A stretch of DNA of 64,000 bases from Diaphorobacter caeni (lineage in GTDB: Bacteria; Pseudomonadota; Gammaproteobacteria; Burkholderiales; Burkholderiaceae_C), in the NCBI RefSeq assembly GCF_015354245.1, contig NZ_JADKYZ010000004.1, positions 62,001 through 126,000 on the forward strand. Direction: 5' to 3'. The notes under the pieces are model-generated. The model was not told the DNA's origin and ran no database searches. It saw only the letters and a program-made list of their open reading frames with translations. Positions within the stretch are counted from its first letter, which is position 1. Every line of letters starts with the position of its first letter. Position numbers and translations under genes: made by a program. Below, one piece after another: positions 43,681 to 52,063 of this stretch.

Positions 43681-44573
43681 CCGCCGCAGGCCGTTCCCCC
43701 ATCCACTGGCCCTCGGAGGCCATCTGGCAGGCCGTGGTGGCCGATGTGCCCGATTTCAGCGTGGAGGTCCTGCCCTCCATCGACTCGACCAACACCGAGC
43801 TCATGCGCCGCGCCCGCGCGGGCCGCTGCGACCCCGTCCTGCTGGTGACCGAGGAGCAGACCGCCGGACGCGGCCGTCTGGGACGCCCCTGGCAGAGCCA
43901 GGAGACCGCACACGCGCACGCGCAGGAGCAGGGCCCTTCATCGCTGATGATGTCGCTCGGCCTGCCGCTCCGTCCCAAGGAATGGTCGGGCCTGTCGCTG
44001 GCCGTGGGCGTGAGCGTGGCGGACAGCCTTCAGCCCGCGATTCCGCGCAAGGAAAGCGGCGTGCCGCGCGTGGGCCTCAAGTGGCCCAACGATCTGTGGC
44101 TGTCGGGCGACCGCAAGTTCGGCGGCATCCTCGTCGAGACCGCAAGCTTCATGGCCGCGCCGGGCACGATGGCGGCAGAGAACGACACCGCGCTGCGCTA
44201 CGTGGTGGTCGGCATCGGCCTGAACGTGCTGGCACGCCCCGGAGACGGCATGACCACGCAGCCCGCCTGCCTCACCGACATCGACCCGCGCTGGAGCGCG
44301 CCCGAGGCGCTGCTCACCATCGTCCCGCCGCTGATCAAAACGCTCAAGGCCTTCGCCCGCACCGGCTTTGCGCCATTCAAGCCTCGCTTTGCCGAACGCG
44401 ATCTGCTGCGCGGGCGTCAGGTGCATCTGAGCGACGGCACGAGCGGCACGGCCAGCGGCGTGACGGACGACGGCACGCTGCTGATTGACACCGCCGCCGG
44501 ACTGCAGGCCGTCACGAGCGGCGACATCAGCGTGCGCCCGGTCGGTCAGCCGCTGCCGGGCCAGTCCACATAA
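43677..44573 (+). CDS. birA: Biotin-[acetyl-CoA-carboxylase] ligase
   Basis: 298-residue biotin protein ligase without the N-terminal DNA-binding domain (class I). It has STNTELMRRAR, the biotinyl-AMP loop TAGRGRLGRPW and the conserved KWPNDL with GGILVE; the small C-terminal domain (HLSDGTSGTASGV) is present. It attaches biotin to carboxylase carrier proteins. The GTG start overlaps the SET stop codon (GTGA, 43677-43680), so the two are coupled in translation. Confidence 0.93.
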   Translation: MTAAGRSPIHWPSEAIWQAVVADVPDFSVEVLPSIDSTNTELMRRARAGRCDPVLLVTEEQTAGRGRLGRPWQSQETAHAHAQEQGPSSLMMSLGLPLRPKEWSGLSLAVGVSVADSLQPAIPRKESGVPRVGLKWPNDLWLSGDRKFGGILVETASFMAAPGTMAAENDTALRYVVVGIGLNVLARPGDGMTTQPACLTDIDPRWSAPEALLTIVPPLIKTLKAFARTGFAPFKPRFAERDLLRGRQVHLSDGTSGTASGVTDDGTLLIDTAAGLQAVTSGDISVRPVGQPLPGQST

Positions 44574-44625
44574 TCCGCGCGTCCACGACACCAAAAACAC
44601 AGACAAGGGAAGGGGTCTCCTCATC

Positions 44626-45417
44626 ATGCTGCGCATCGCCGTCATCGTTCTGCTGCTCGCCAACGCGGGCTACTATGCATGGTCCCAGGGCATGCTGCGC
44701 ACCATGGGCTGGGGGCCCGTCGTGCAGTCCGAGCCCCAGCGCCTCGACCAGCAGATCGATCCGCAGAAGATGCAGGTGACGCCCATCAGCGCCGCTGCAC
44801 TGGCACCATCCTCCGCGGTATCCAACCCCGCTTCCGACGCGGGATCCGCCGTGGCGACCACCGCGCCCGCTTCAGCTTCCGCACCCGCCGCCCCGGCCAG
44901 CCCCGCCTCCGCAACGGTCGCCGCCGCCTCCGCGCCCACGCCGCCTCCCGCCGCACCGCAGCGCACGGTCTGCCTGCAGGCCGGAACGTACGACGAGCAG
45001 CAGATGCAGACCCTGCGCATCGCCGCCCAGAGCGCCCTGCCCGCCAACAGCTGGAAGTTCGACCCCACGCCGGTGCCCGGCCGCTGGATGGTCTACATCG
45101 GCAAGCTGCCCGACGACGAAGCCGTCGCCAAGAAGCGCGCAGAGCTCAAGAACCTGCAGATCGACTACGACCGCCCCGGCCCGGCCTTCGAGCCCGGTCT
45201 GTCGCTGGGCCGTTTTTCGACCGACGAGGCTGCCCAGCGCGCCCTCACCCAGCTCACCGGCAAGGGTGTGCGCACCGCCCGCGTGGTGGTCGAGCGCAAG
45301 GAGACCAACGTCTACACCCTGCGCCTGCCCACCGCCGACGACGCCCTGCGCGCCAAGGCCGAAGGCCAGCTGCGCACGGCGCTGCTGGGCAAGCCGCTCA
45401 AGCACTGCGGCGCTTGA
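44626..45417 (+). CDS. SPOR-domain-like membrane protein
   Basis: 263-residue protein: an N-terminal transmembrane helix (LRIAVIVLLLANAGYYAW), a long Ala/Pro/Ser-rich linker (residues ~65-115), then a folded C-terminus of about 140 residues. The C-terminus (WMVYIGKLPDDEAVAKKRAELK, GLSLGRFSTDEAAQRALTQL) follows the pattern of a SPOR-type peptidoglycan-binding domain. It is common directly behind birA in Comamonadaceae. It may work in cell division or envelope maintenance; the exact role is unknown. The ATG at 44626 is chosen because the transmembrane helix starts there. Confidence 0.8.
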   Translation: MLRIAVIVLLLANAGYYAWSQGMLRTMGWGPVVQSEPQRLDQQIDPQKMQVTPISAAALAPSSAVSNPASDAGSAVATTAPASASAPAAPASPASATVAAASAPTPPPAAPQRTVCLQAGTYDEQQMQTLRIAAQSALPANSWKFDPTPVPGRWMVYIGKLPDDEAVAKKRAELKNLQIDYDRPGPAFEPGLSLGRFSTDEAAQRALTQLTGKGVRTARVVVERKETNVYTLRLPTADDALRAKAEGQLRTALLGKPLKHCGA

Positions 45418-45468
45418 AGCGCCTGAGCCGGTTGCTACACTCGCGCGACATCAATCAAGTCGCTCGTG

Positions 45469-46410
45469 ATGATTAATTCAATTAATTTTCCAACCCGCTC
45501 GCTGATCACCCGCCGCCTCGCGATGCAAGCCTTGATCGGCGTGGCGAGCAGCACGGCAGGCGGCATGTCGCTGGCCAAGGAAATTCGCAAGAACCCGGTG
45601 AATCCGCTGCTGGATCTGCTGACCCAGCGCGCGAGCGACAGCGTGACTGTGGTTCAGCTGTGGCCGCAGCTCACCGAAAATTTTTCCCGTAGTGCACTGC
45701 TGGCGCGCTGCGATGCCTATCGTCGTCCGCTCTCCGAGATGGAGTGGGACATGAAGTTCCAATCGCTCATCGCGACCGATGCCCGCAATGTTTTGCAGAT
45801 CCCCGTGTTCAAGCAGTTTTTCTGGGAGCCGTGGAGTCGGCAGATCACCAAGGAATGGAACGCGTTGTCTGGCGCCAAGAAGCAACTGTGGACCGATTGG
45901 CTGAAAAAGCCGACCGCGTTCGAGGTAGTTCAAAGCCTGCGCGCGCAAGTGGTGTTCGAAGCCTGCGAGCTTCCGAACTGGAATCTCGACACACGCACCG
46001 GCACCAAGCTGGCAACGCCCATTGTGCTCGTCGCTCAGGCATTCAACGACCTGGGTGTGCGCCCGCTCGTGGATCAGGCGGTCGCTCAGACCGACAAATC
46101 ACTCGCCAAGCTCTGGAGCCGCGTCAGACCGCTGGCCGAAACCCGCCGCGAAGACGCCGCCTGGCTCCTGGAGATTCCGCTCGCGTTTGCGGAGAACTCC
46201 GACATTCTCGTGGAGCATTTCGATGCGCTCGCACTCAAGAAGCTGCCGGATCGAGAACTCTGGCTCGACGGCCCGTTCCGCGATATTCCGGGCCAGTGCG
46301 GCTACACCCTGCAGGGCGCGGAGAGCAAGGCGTTCACAGACGCCGCATTCAAGCTCAAGCTGCAAGACACCGTTCCCGCGACCTTCGCCGCGTACTGCGG
46401 CAAAAGTTGA
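45469..46410 (+). CDS. Hypothetical exported protein
   Basis: 313-residue protein of unknown function. The N-terminal RSLITRRLAMQALIGVASSTAGGMSLA looks like a signal peptide with twin Arg, but it is not a perfect Tat motif. The mature part is rich in Trp (WSRQITKEW, WTDWLKKP) with cysteines in VFEACELPNW, PGQCGY and AAYCGK. I do not recognise the family. The start codon at 45469 follows a GTG; neither has a clear ribosome-binding site. It ends 7 bp before the convergent hydrolase gene. Confidence 0.7.
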   Translation: MINSINFPTRSLITRRLAMQALIGVASSTAGGMSLAKEIRKNPVNPLLDLLTQRASDSVTVVQLWPQLTENFSRSALLARCDAYRRPLSEMEWDMKFQSLIATDARNVLQIPVFKQFFWEPWSRQITKEWNALSGAKKQLWTDWLKKPTAFEVVQSLRAQVVFEACELPNWNLDTRTGTKLATPIVLVAQAFNDLGVRPLVDQAVAQTDKSLAKLWSRVRPLAETRREDAAWLLEIPLAFAENSDILVEHFDALALKKLPDRELWLDGPFRDIPGQCGYTLQGAESKAFTDAAFKLKLQDTVPATFAAYCGKS

Positions 46411-46417
46411 GCACCAC

Positions 46418-47293
46418 TCACAGCTTGCGCGGATCGGTCTTGAGCAGCCATTCCACGAGCTCGCGCAGGTCGTGCTTGAGCTTGTCGAAGCCCGGCTGCT
46501 GGATCTCCAGCGTCTCCTCGTCCATGTAGATGCGCCGGTTGATCTCGATCTGGATGCTGTGGCGGTGCTCCTCGGGCTTGCCGTAGCGGCGCACCAGCTC
46601 CACGCCCTTGTAGGGGTGGTTGTATTCGACGTCGTAGCCGCGCGAGCGCAGAAAGTCGCACACCATGTGGGAGAGCGCGGGCGAGGCCGTCGTGCCGTCG
46701 CGGTCGCCGATCACGAAGTCGGCATGCTCGAGCCCCGGATGCAGCGTGGCATGGCTGGCCGCGATCGAGGGCATCGAGTGGCAGTTGATGTGGATGCTGT
46801 AGCCGTGGCGCGCGTGCGCGGCATCGATGGCGTCCGACACCGCCGCGTGGTACGGCTCCCAGCATTCGGAGATGCGCCGCTGGCCCTCCTCCACCGTGAG
46901 CTGACGCTCGTAGATCGCCTGTCCGTCGTCGGTGAAGCGCCAGATCAGCCCCTTGCCCAGACGCACCTTCTGCAGCGTGACCTCGTCCTCGGTCACATCG
47001 TGCGGCCAGTCACCGTCGAACAGATCGACGTCGATCTCCGTCGTGTCGCGGTTCGCATCGAGATAGATGCGCGGAAACAGCGCCTCGACCCAGGCCACGC
47101 CCATCAGCGGCGCGAAGTCGTAGAGCTTCTCGACGTGGGTGTCCTCGGCCTGGCGCAGCACATCAAGCGGCAGCGCAGCGCCGAAATCTTCGGGATAGAC
47201 CGTGCCGCTGTGCGGCGAATCCAGCACGACGGGCGTGCTGCCGGGTTGTGCGGAAAACCGTTGGTCCGCCTTGGATCGGGGGGAGTCAGTCAT
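46418..47293 (-). CDS. N-formylglutamate amidohydrolase-like protein
   Basis: 291-residue protein of the N-formylglutamate amidohydrolase (HutG) family. The core VVLDSPHSGTVYPEDF, DTHVEKLYDFAP, the YLDANRDTTEID block and HINCHSMPS (metal and active-site residues) all match, as does HRHSIQIEINRRIYMDE. In histidine degradation the enzyme cleaves N-formylglutamate to glutamate and formate; no other hut genes are here, so it may serve another formyl-amide. It is convergent with the unknown exported gene. Confidence 0.88.
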   Translation of the reverse strand: MTDSPRSKADQRFSAQPGSTPVVLDSPHSGTVYPEDFGAALPLDVLRQAEDTHVEKLYDFAPLMGVAWVEALFPRIYLDANRDTTEIDVDLFDGDWPHDVTEDEVTLQKVRLGKGLIWRFTDDGQAIYERQLTVEEGQRRISECWEPYHAAVSDAIDAAHARHGYSIHINCHSMPSIAASHATLHPGLEHADFVIGDRDGTTASPALSHMVCDFLRSRGYDVEYNHPYKGVELVRRYGKPEEHRHSIQIEINRRIYMDEETLEIQQPGFDKLKHDLRELVEWLLKTDPRKL

Positions 47294-47356
47294 GGCTGTT
47301 GTCTCACTTTGAGAAACAGCATAGCCCGAGCCTCAACGGCAACAGCGCGCCAAAGG

Positions 47357-48004
47357 TTATTCGCCTTCGGCCGCGAGCGCCGACGATTTGAGCACCGTCC
47401 AGCCCGACTCGATGTGCTTGCGCATGGCGATCATCGCGGCGGCGGCATCGCCCGTGGCCAGCGCTTCGAGAATCTCGTTGTGCTCCTGCACGGCCTCCTG
47501 CCCGCGGTTGTGCGCGGCGTTGATCACGTCAAACGGATAGCGGGCCCACAGAATCTGCACGAAATGCAGGGTCTGCGGCAGGTTGGCGATGTCGTACATG
47601 CGGCGGTGAAAACGGTAGTTCACCCCGCGCGCGGCGGCACGGTCGCCGTCGGCGAACGCCTTGGCGAACTCGGAACCCAGCGCATGCAGATCCTCCAGAT
47701 CCTTGGAGGTGATGTTCTGCACCACGCCGCGCACCAGTTGCGCCTCCAGCAGCAGACGCAGGTTGAGAATCTCCGCCGAGGCCGCCGGATCGAACGGCAC
47801 GACGCGCGCGCCGCGATACGAATCGCCGCTCACGTAGCCCTCGGCCACCAGCAGCTTGAGCGCCTCGCGCACCGGCGTGATGCTGAGCTTGAGCTCCTCG
47901 GCGATCTCGGCCTGCTTGAGGCGCGATCCGCGCGGATACACGCCGGAGATGATGCGCTCGCGCAGGTAGTCGGCGACTTGTTCTTCTTTGGTTCGGTAGT
48001 CCAT
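47357..48004 (-). CDS. GntR/FCD-family transcriptional regulator
   Basis: 215-residue GntR regulator of the FadR (FCD) subfamily. The winged helix (residues ~1-70) has KQAEIAEELKLSITPVREALKLLVAEGYV. The all-helical FCD effector domain follows, with NLRLLLEAQLVRG, NYRFHRRMYDIANLPQ and EHNEILEALATGDAAAA. Effectors are usually small carboxylates. It is divergent from the MobA-like gene; the catabolic array starting at 50.2 kb is about 2 kb away. I chose the ATG at 48004 since earlier starts lack homology. Confidence 0.9.
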   Translation of the reverse strand: MDYRTKEEQVADYLRERIISGVYPRGSRLKQAEIAEELKLSITPVREALKLLVAEGYVSGDSYRGARVVPFDPAASAEILNLRLLLEAQLVRGVVQNITSKDLEDLHALGSEFAKAFADGDRAAARGVNYRFHRRMYDIANLPQTLHFVQILWARYPFDVINAAHNRGQEAVQEHNEILEALATGDAAAAMIAMRKHIESGWTVLKSSALAAEGE

Positions 48005-48252
48005 GTGATGCCCGTGGAATCCTGCAATCCGTCGCAGAGGCAACCTCGGCTGCCGCCTTGCCAGTGGTCTGCGTGTCGTCGTGCACGATGCATTGATTTC
48101 GCCGCATTCTATGCGACGGAATGCGCCGTCACACCATGCCCCAGTCTCTCCATGCCGATGCCGCCCCTGCAGCCGATGCACACGGCCTGAGAGCGTGTGA
48201 AACAATCGACCCGCCCCTGCCCCGTCCCTGCACCACCGAGCCTCCAGCCATC

Positions 48253-48843
48253 ATGTCCTGCGCTTCGCCCCAGCCACACCCCACGCTCATCATCGTCGCA
48301 GCCGGCAGCGGCACACGCTTTCTCGCCTCCGGAGGCGGCACGCACAAGCTGCAGGCCCTGCTCGATGGCGTGAGCGTGCTCGACCGGTCCGTGCAGAACG
48401 CCGAGCAATCGGGCCTGCCATGGCATCTGGTGCGCCAAGGTGAGGGCGGAGCGGGCATGGGCGACTCGATTGCGGCAGGCGTGCGCGCCACGCCCGATGC
48501 CAACGGCTGGCTCATCGTTCCCGCCGACCTGCCGCTGATCCGCCCCGCCACGCTGATGCGCGTGGCACTGCAGCTCGGGCAAGGCACGCATGAAATCGTG
48601 ATGCCGTTCTTCGACGGCCAACAAGGCCATCCGGTCGCGTTTTCAAGACACTGTTTGGACGCGCTCCGCCAACTGCAGGGCGACAAGGGCGCCGCCTCCA
48701 TCGTGCGCGAAGCCCGCGCGCAGGGCCAGGTGCTCGATCTACCGATCGATGATGACGAGGGCATCGTCACCGACATCGACACCGTGCAGGACCTGGCCCG
48801 CGCGCAGGTACTCCTGCTGCGCGCACGCCATGCGGACATCTAG
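48253..48843 (+). CDS. MobA-like NTP transferase
   Basis: 196-residue nucleotidyltransferase of the MobA/MocA type. The N-terminal nucleotide loop reads LIIVAAGSGTRF...HKLQALLDG, and IVPADLPLIRPATL holds the metal-binding Asp. FFDGQQGHPVAFS and IVTDIDTVQDL are typical of molybdenum cofactor cytidylyl- or guanylyltransferases. It may modify the molybdenum cofactor of a molybdoenzyme, but none is near. Its TAG stop shares CTAG with the TAG stop of the convergent lyase gene. Confidence 0.85.
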   Translation: MSCASPQPHPTLIIVAAGSGTRFLASGGGTHKLQALLDGVSVLDRSVQNAEQSGLPWHLVRQGEGGAGMGDSIAAGVRATPDANGWLIVPADLPLIRPATLMRVALQLGQGTHEIVMPFFDGQQGHPVAFSRHCLDALRQLQGDKGAASIVREARAQGQVLDLPIDDDEGIVTDIDTVQDLARAQVLLLRARHADI

Positions 48844-49643
48844 ACCGAAGCCGCAGCGATGATGATGCGCCGCGCCTTGTCCACCAGCGGCTTGTCGATC
48901 ATCTTTCCATCCACCGCCGTTGCCGCACCGCCGCTCGCCTCGAACGCGGCGAGCACACGCTGCGCCCAATCGATCTCGGCAGCCGACGGCGCAAACGCGC
49001 CGTTCACCGGAGCGACCTGCGCCGGATGTATGCACAGCTTGGCCCCGAAGCCGAGCTGACGCGAACGCAGCGTGTCCTGCGCGATCAACGCGGCGTCGCT
49101 GAAATTCACGCTCACACCGTCAATGGGCGGCAGCATCCCCGCACGGACCGACTCCAGCACGATCTGCGTGCGCACTGCGTCGAGCGCATGGTCTTCGTCG
49201 GCAATGCCGCTCTCGGTGGAAAAGTCCACGCTGCCAAACGCCAGCTGCTCCACACCCGCCACCGCGCACACGGCCTTGAGATCCAGATAGGCCGCGACCG
49301 TCTCGATCAACGCGACGATGCGGCGCCCAGGCAACTGCGACACGACATGCGCAAGCGAACGCTCGTCGGCTTTCGGAAGCATCACTGCGGCATTCGGCAC
49401 TGCGGCGATCATCTTCAGGTCTTCATCAAACCACGGCGTGGCGGCGGAGTTGATGCGCACGAGAGCGGAGTTGCCTTGGCCGAGCCACTCGCGCACTGCT
49501 TCGCGGGCACGTGGTTTGGCGTCGATGCTGACCGCGTCTTCAAGGTCGAGAATGATGTCGTGGGCGCCACTGGCTGCGGCTTTGGCGAAGCGCTCGGGGC
49601 GGTCGCCCGGGACGAAGAGAAATGAGCGGGAGATTTTTTTCAT
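48840..49643 (-). CDS. HpcH/HpaI-family aldolase, CitE-like
   Basis: 267-residue (beta-alpha)8-barrel lyase of the CitE/HpcH family. It opens RSFLFVPGDRPERFAKAAASGAHDIILDLEDAV, where the Asp and Glu are metal- and substrate-linked, and IALIETVAAYL-type and GAKLCIHPAQV segments follow. CitE-like stand-alone proteins cleave or make malyl-, citramalyl- or methylmalyl-CoA. With the CoA-transferases and hydratases of the next locus, citramalyl-CoA cleavage would fit, though this gene lies outside that array. The ATG at 49643 follows a run of A/T. Confidence 0.9.
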   Translation of the reverse strand: MKKISRSFLFVPGDRPERFAKAAASGAHDIILDLEDAVSIDAKPRAREAVREWLGQGNSALVRINSAATPWFDEDLKMIAAVPNAAVMLPKADERSLAHVVSQLPGRRIVALIETVAAYLDLKAVCAVAGVEQLAFGSVDFSTESGIADEDHALDAVRTQIVLESVRAGMLPPIDGVSVNFSDAALIAQDTLRSRQLGFGAKLCIHPAQVAPVNGAFAPSAAEIDWAQRVLAAFEASGGAATAVDGKMIDKPLVDKARRIIIAAASV

Positions 49644-49704
49644 CTTTCTATTCTTTCGTTCGTTGGTGCGTGACGTTTGCCGCGTTTGCATTTTGGATGC
49701 TGCT

Positions 49705-50187
49705 GGCCGGGACTCGCCCCGGCGGGCGACTCACTTCTTTTGCTTCGCCAAAAGAAGTAAGCAAGAAAAGGCGACCCTGCTACCCACGACCCTTCGCTTC
49801 GCTGCGGGCAACCTGATTTTGCAGGTTCGTCCGGCGCACGGCAGAAACTCCCTGCGCTTCGCTCCGGTCAAACATCTGCCGTGAGTCAGTTCTTGAAGTC
49901 GGGATTGGCACTAGCCAATCCCGACCGCCGAACGCCCCCGCAAAATCAGGCGTGGGCAGAAGGGCTGGAAGCCGCGCGCCGCAGGCGCACATGCATCTCG
50001 CGAACGCGAGATGCAGCACGAGCGAAGCAACGTGCTGCAAACACCTCTTCCCAACTGACTTCCGGCGGTTGCCCGAGGGGAGCGCGAAGCGCGAAGTCGA
50101 GTTCCGTCGGAGGACTTGAAAGCGCGTTTTTGATTACTTTTTGCGCGCAAGCAAAAAGTGATTGCCCCGCCGGGGGCAGTCCCGGCC
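49705..50187. repeat. Intergenic repeat block with inverted arms and hairpins
   Basis: The left arm (49705-49773) and right arm (about 50126-50187) are imperfect inverted copies; both start GGCCGGGACT and include CCCGGCGGG. Between them are further hairpins: GTCGGGATTGGC-ACTA-GCCAATCCCGAC (49898-49925, perfect 12 bp), TGCATCTCGCG-AA-CGCGAGATGCA (49992-50015, 11 bp) and TGCAGCACG...CGTGCTGCA. Each arm also has its own 9-bp hairpin (49734-49757 and 50136-50159). The block lies between the CitE-like and isochorismatase-like genes. Open frames inside it are not supported as genes. It looks like a dispersed repeat of this bacterial group. Confidence 0.7.
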
Positions 50188-50237
50188 TCCGCCCTCAAAC
50201 AAGACCAAAAGAGAGCAAAAGCAGAAACAGAGACCAA

Positions 50238-50819
50238 TCAAGAAAACACCACCTCAGCAGAACTGCTCAACACACAAAACCGCTTGAAACTCCGAACCGC
50301 CTCCTCATGCTCCTCCGCAGAAGGCGCACAACAACAATCCTCAAGAACAATGATCTCCAGATCCCGATCGTGCCCCTCCCGCACCATCGCCTGCACCACC
50401 GCATTGGTGGAGATCCCCGAGCAGTAGATCCGCCGGATCCCCCGCGCCCGCACAATCGCCTCGAGGCTCGTCGCATAGAAAGGGCTCACCCGGTGCTTGA
50501 CGATGTCGAAGTCCTCCTCGCGCTGCCCCAAGTCGGGATGCGTCTCGGTCCCCCAGGTGCCGAGCTTGAAGATTCCGTTCTTGCGCGCGCCCGAAAAAAT
50601 CGGCGAGTTCGGCGGGCACTCGCGGTAGTCCGGTGAGAAGCCCACGCGCACGAAACCGACGGGCACGCCCGCCGCGCGCGCCTTGTCGATCGCGTGCCGG
50701 GTCTTCGCGATGATGCCGCGCCCGCGCACCTGTTCGCCGTAGGCGGCCTTGCCGTTGAAACCGTCGTCATGGACCAGATCGTTTTCCATGTCGAGAACCA
50801 GATAGATCGAATCGCTCAC
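50238..50819 (-). CDS. Isochorismatase-like protein without catalytic Cys
   Basis: 193-residue protein of the cysteine hydrolase / isochorismatase family. Asp10 in LVLDMENDL and Lys108 in DIVKHRVSPF occupy the first two triad positions, but the Cys position in GISTNAVVQ is Val, and no Cys is near. RDLEIIVLEDCCCAPSAEEH follows the usual pattern. It may be a non-catalytic or altered member. I chose the GTG at 50819 because AAGGAG lies 6 nt upstream. It is the last gene of the minus-strand array, 38 bp behind the CoA-transferase gene. Confidence 0.85.
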   Translation of the reverse strand: MSDSIYLVLDMENDLVHDDGFNGKAAYGEQVRGRGIIAKTRHAIDKARAAGVPVGFVRVGFSPDYRECPPNSPIFSGARKNGIFKLGTWGTETHPDLGQREEDFDIVKHRVSPFYATSLEAIVRARGIRRIYCSGISTNAVVQAMVREGHDRDLEIIVLEDCCCAPSAEEHEEAVRSFKRFCVLSSSAEVVFS

Positions 50820-50857
50820 GCGCTGCTCCTTGTGATGGTGAATGGTCGAATGGGTGT

Positions 50858-52063
50858 TCACAGTATGACTTCGCGACTCTCGAGGTCCGCGCGCTGGCTG
50901 CTCGAGAGACCGAGCAGTTCACCGAACACGTAGTCCTCGTCCTGGCCCAGCGCGGGCGTCAGGCGGTGGATGCCCACGTCGTCGGTGCGACTGAATCGCG
51001 CGAGCGCGCCGACTGCGGGGCGCGGCGGAAGATCGTCCGCGCTCACCTGCGTCACCGTGCCGCGTGCACGCAGGTGCGGGTCGTCCGCGATGTCCTGCAT
51101 GTTCCACGAGACATGCGCGCTGACGCCTGCCTGCTGCAGGCGGGCGACGATCTGGTCGGCATCGTGCCGCGAGAGCCAGTCCGCGACCAGTTCATCCACC
51201 ACATGCGCATGCTTGACGCGGCCCTGCGTGGTCGCTAGATGCGGCGCGTCGCATTGCACTTCGAGTGCGCCCAGCATGCGCTGCCATTCATCGTCGTTGC
51301 GCACGGCGAGCGTGATCCAGCGGTCGGCCCGGGCGCTGGGGTACACGCCGTGCGGCGCCATCGAGGGATCGGAGTTTCCGGGGCGCTGCGGCGTGAATCC
51401 GGCGCTCGCCATCGCCAGCGCGTCGCCGATCATCGCGGAAGCCACTTCGCGCGCTGCCAGGTCCACATGCTGCGCCAAGCCCGTGCGGCGGCGCTGCTGC
51501 AGCGCGGCGATGGTGGCGAGCGCGGCGTGCATGCCTGCGGAGTGGTCCATCACATGCCGCATTTCCACCGGCGGACCATCGGCATAGCCGGTCATCCAGC
51601 CGAGCCCGCCCCATGCGCCGAACAGCGGCGCATAGCCCGCGAAATGCGAGTCCGGACCGCTCTGGCCGCAGGACGAAAGCGACAGCATGACGATGTCCGG
51701 CTTCACCTCGCGCAGCACGTCGAAGCCGAGCCCGAGACGCTTGATCACGCCGGGACGAAAGCTCTCCGCGGCGATGTCGGACACGCCGACGATGCGCTTG
51801 GCGATGTCGATGGCTTCGGCGTTCTTGAGGTTGAGCCGCACCGACAGCTTGTTGGCCGACACCTGATCAAAGGTGGCCGCCGTCATGCGCCCGTAGACGG
51901 CATGTGGCTTGCGGAACGCGTCGGGGCGCGTCTGGCTCTCGATCTTGATGCACTGCGCGCCGAGCTGCGAGAGCAGATGCGTACAGAACGGTCCCGCCGC
52001 ATGGATCGTGAAATCCGCAATGCGCACGCCCGCCAGGGGCGCGTTGTCGCGATTCATCATCAC
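50858..52063 (-). CDS. CaiB/BaiF (class III) CoA-transferase
   Basis: 401-residue class III CoA-transferase. It opens LAGVRIADFTIHAAGPFCTHLLSQLGAQCIKIES, and the catalytic Asp is in GLAQHVDLAAREV. MTGYADGPPVEMRHVMDH and PAVGALARFSRTDDVG are also typical. It moves CoA from a donor acyl-CoA to a carboxylic acid. A second copy of the family is immediately upstream; GTG at 52063 overlaps its stop (GTGA). ATG codons at 52060 and 52057 are alternative starts. The two may form a heteromer. Confidence 0.9.
   Translation of the reverse strand: MMMNRDNAPLAGVRIADFTIHAAGPFCTHLLSQLGAQCIKIESQTRPDAFRKPHAVYGRMTAATFDQVSANKLSVRLNLKNAEAIDIAKRIVGVSDIAAESFRPGVIKRLGLGFDVLREVKPDIVMLSLSSCGQSGPDSHFAGYAPLFGAWGGLGWMTGYADGPPVEMRHVMDHSAGMHAALATIAALQQRRRTGLAQHVDLAAREVASAMIGDALAMASAGFTPQRPGNSDPSMAPHGVYPSARADRWITLAVRNDDEWQRMLGALEVQCDAPHLATTQGRVKHAHVVDELVADWLSRHDADQIVARLQQAGVSAHVSWNMQDIADDPHLRARGTVTQVSADDLPPRPAVGALARFSRTDDVGIHRLTPALGQDEDYVFGELLGLSSSQRADLESREVIL

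Noticed and set aside
49881-50636. Plus-strand open frame running out of the repeat block
   Set aside because: It begins inside hairpins of the repeat block and then runs antisense to the isochorismatase-like gene.
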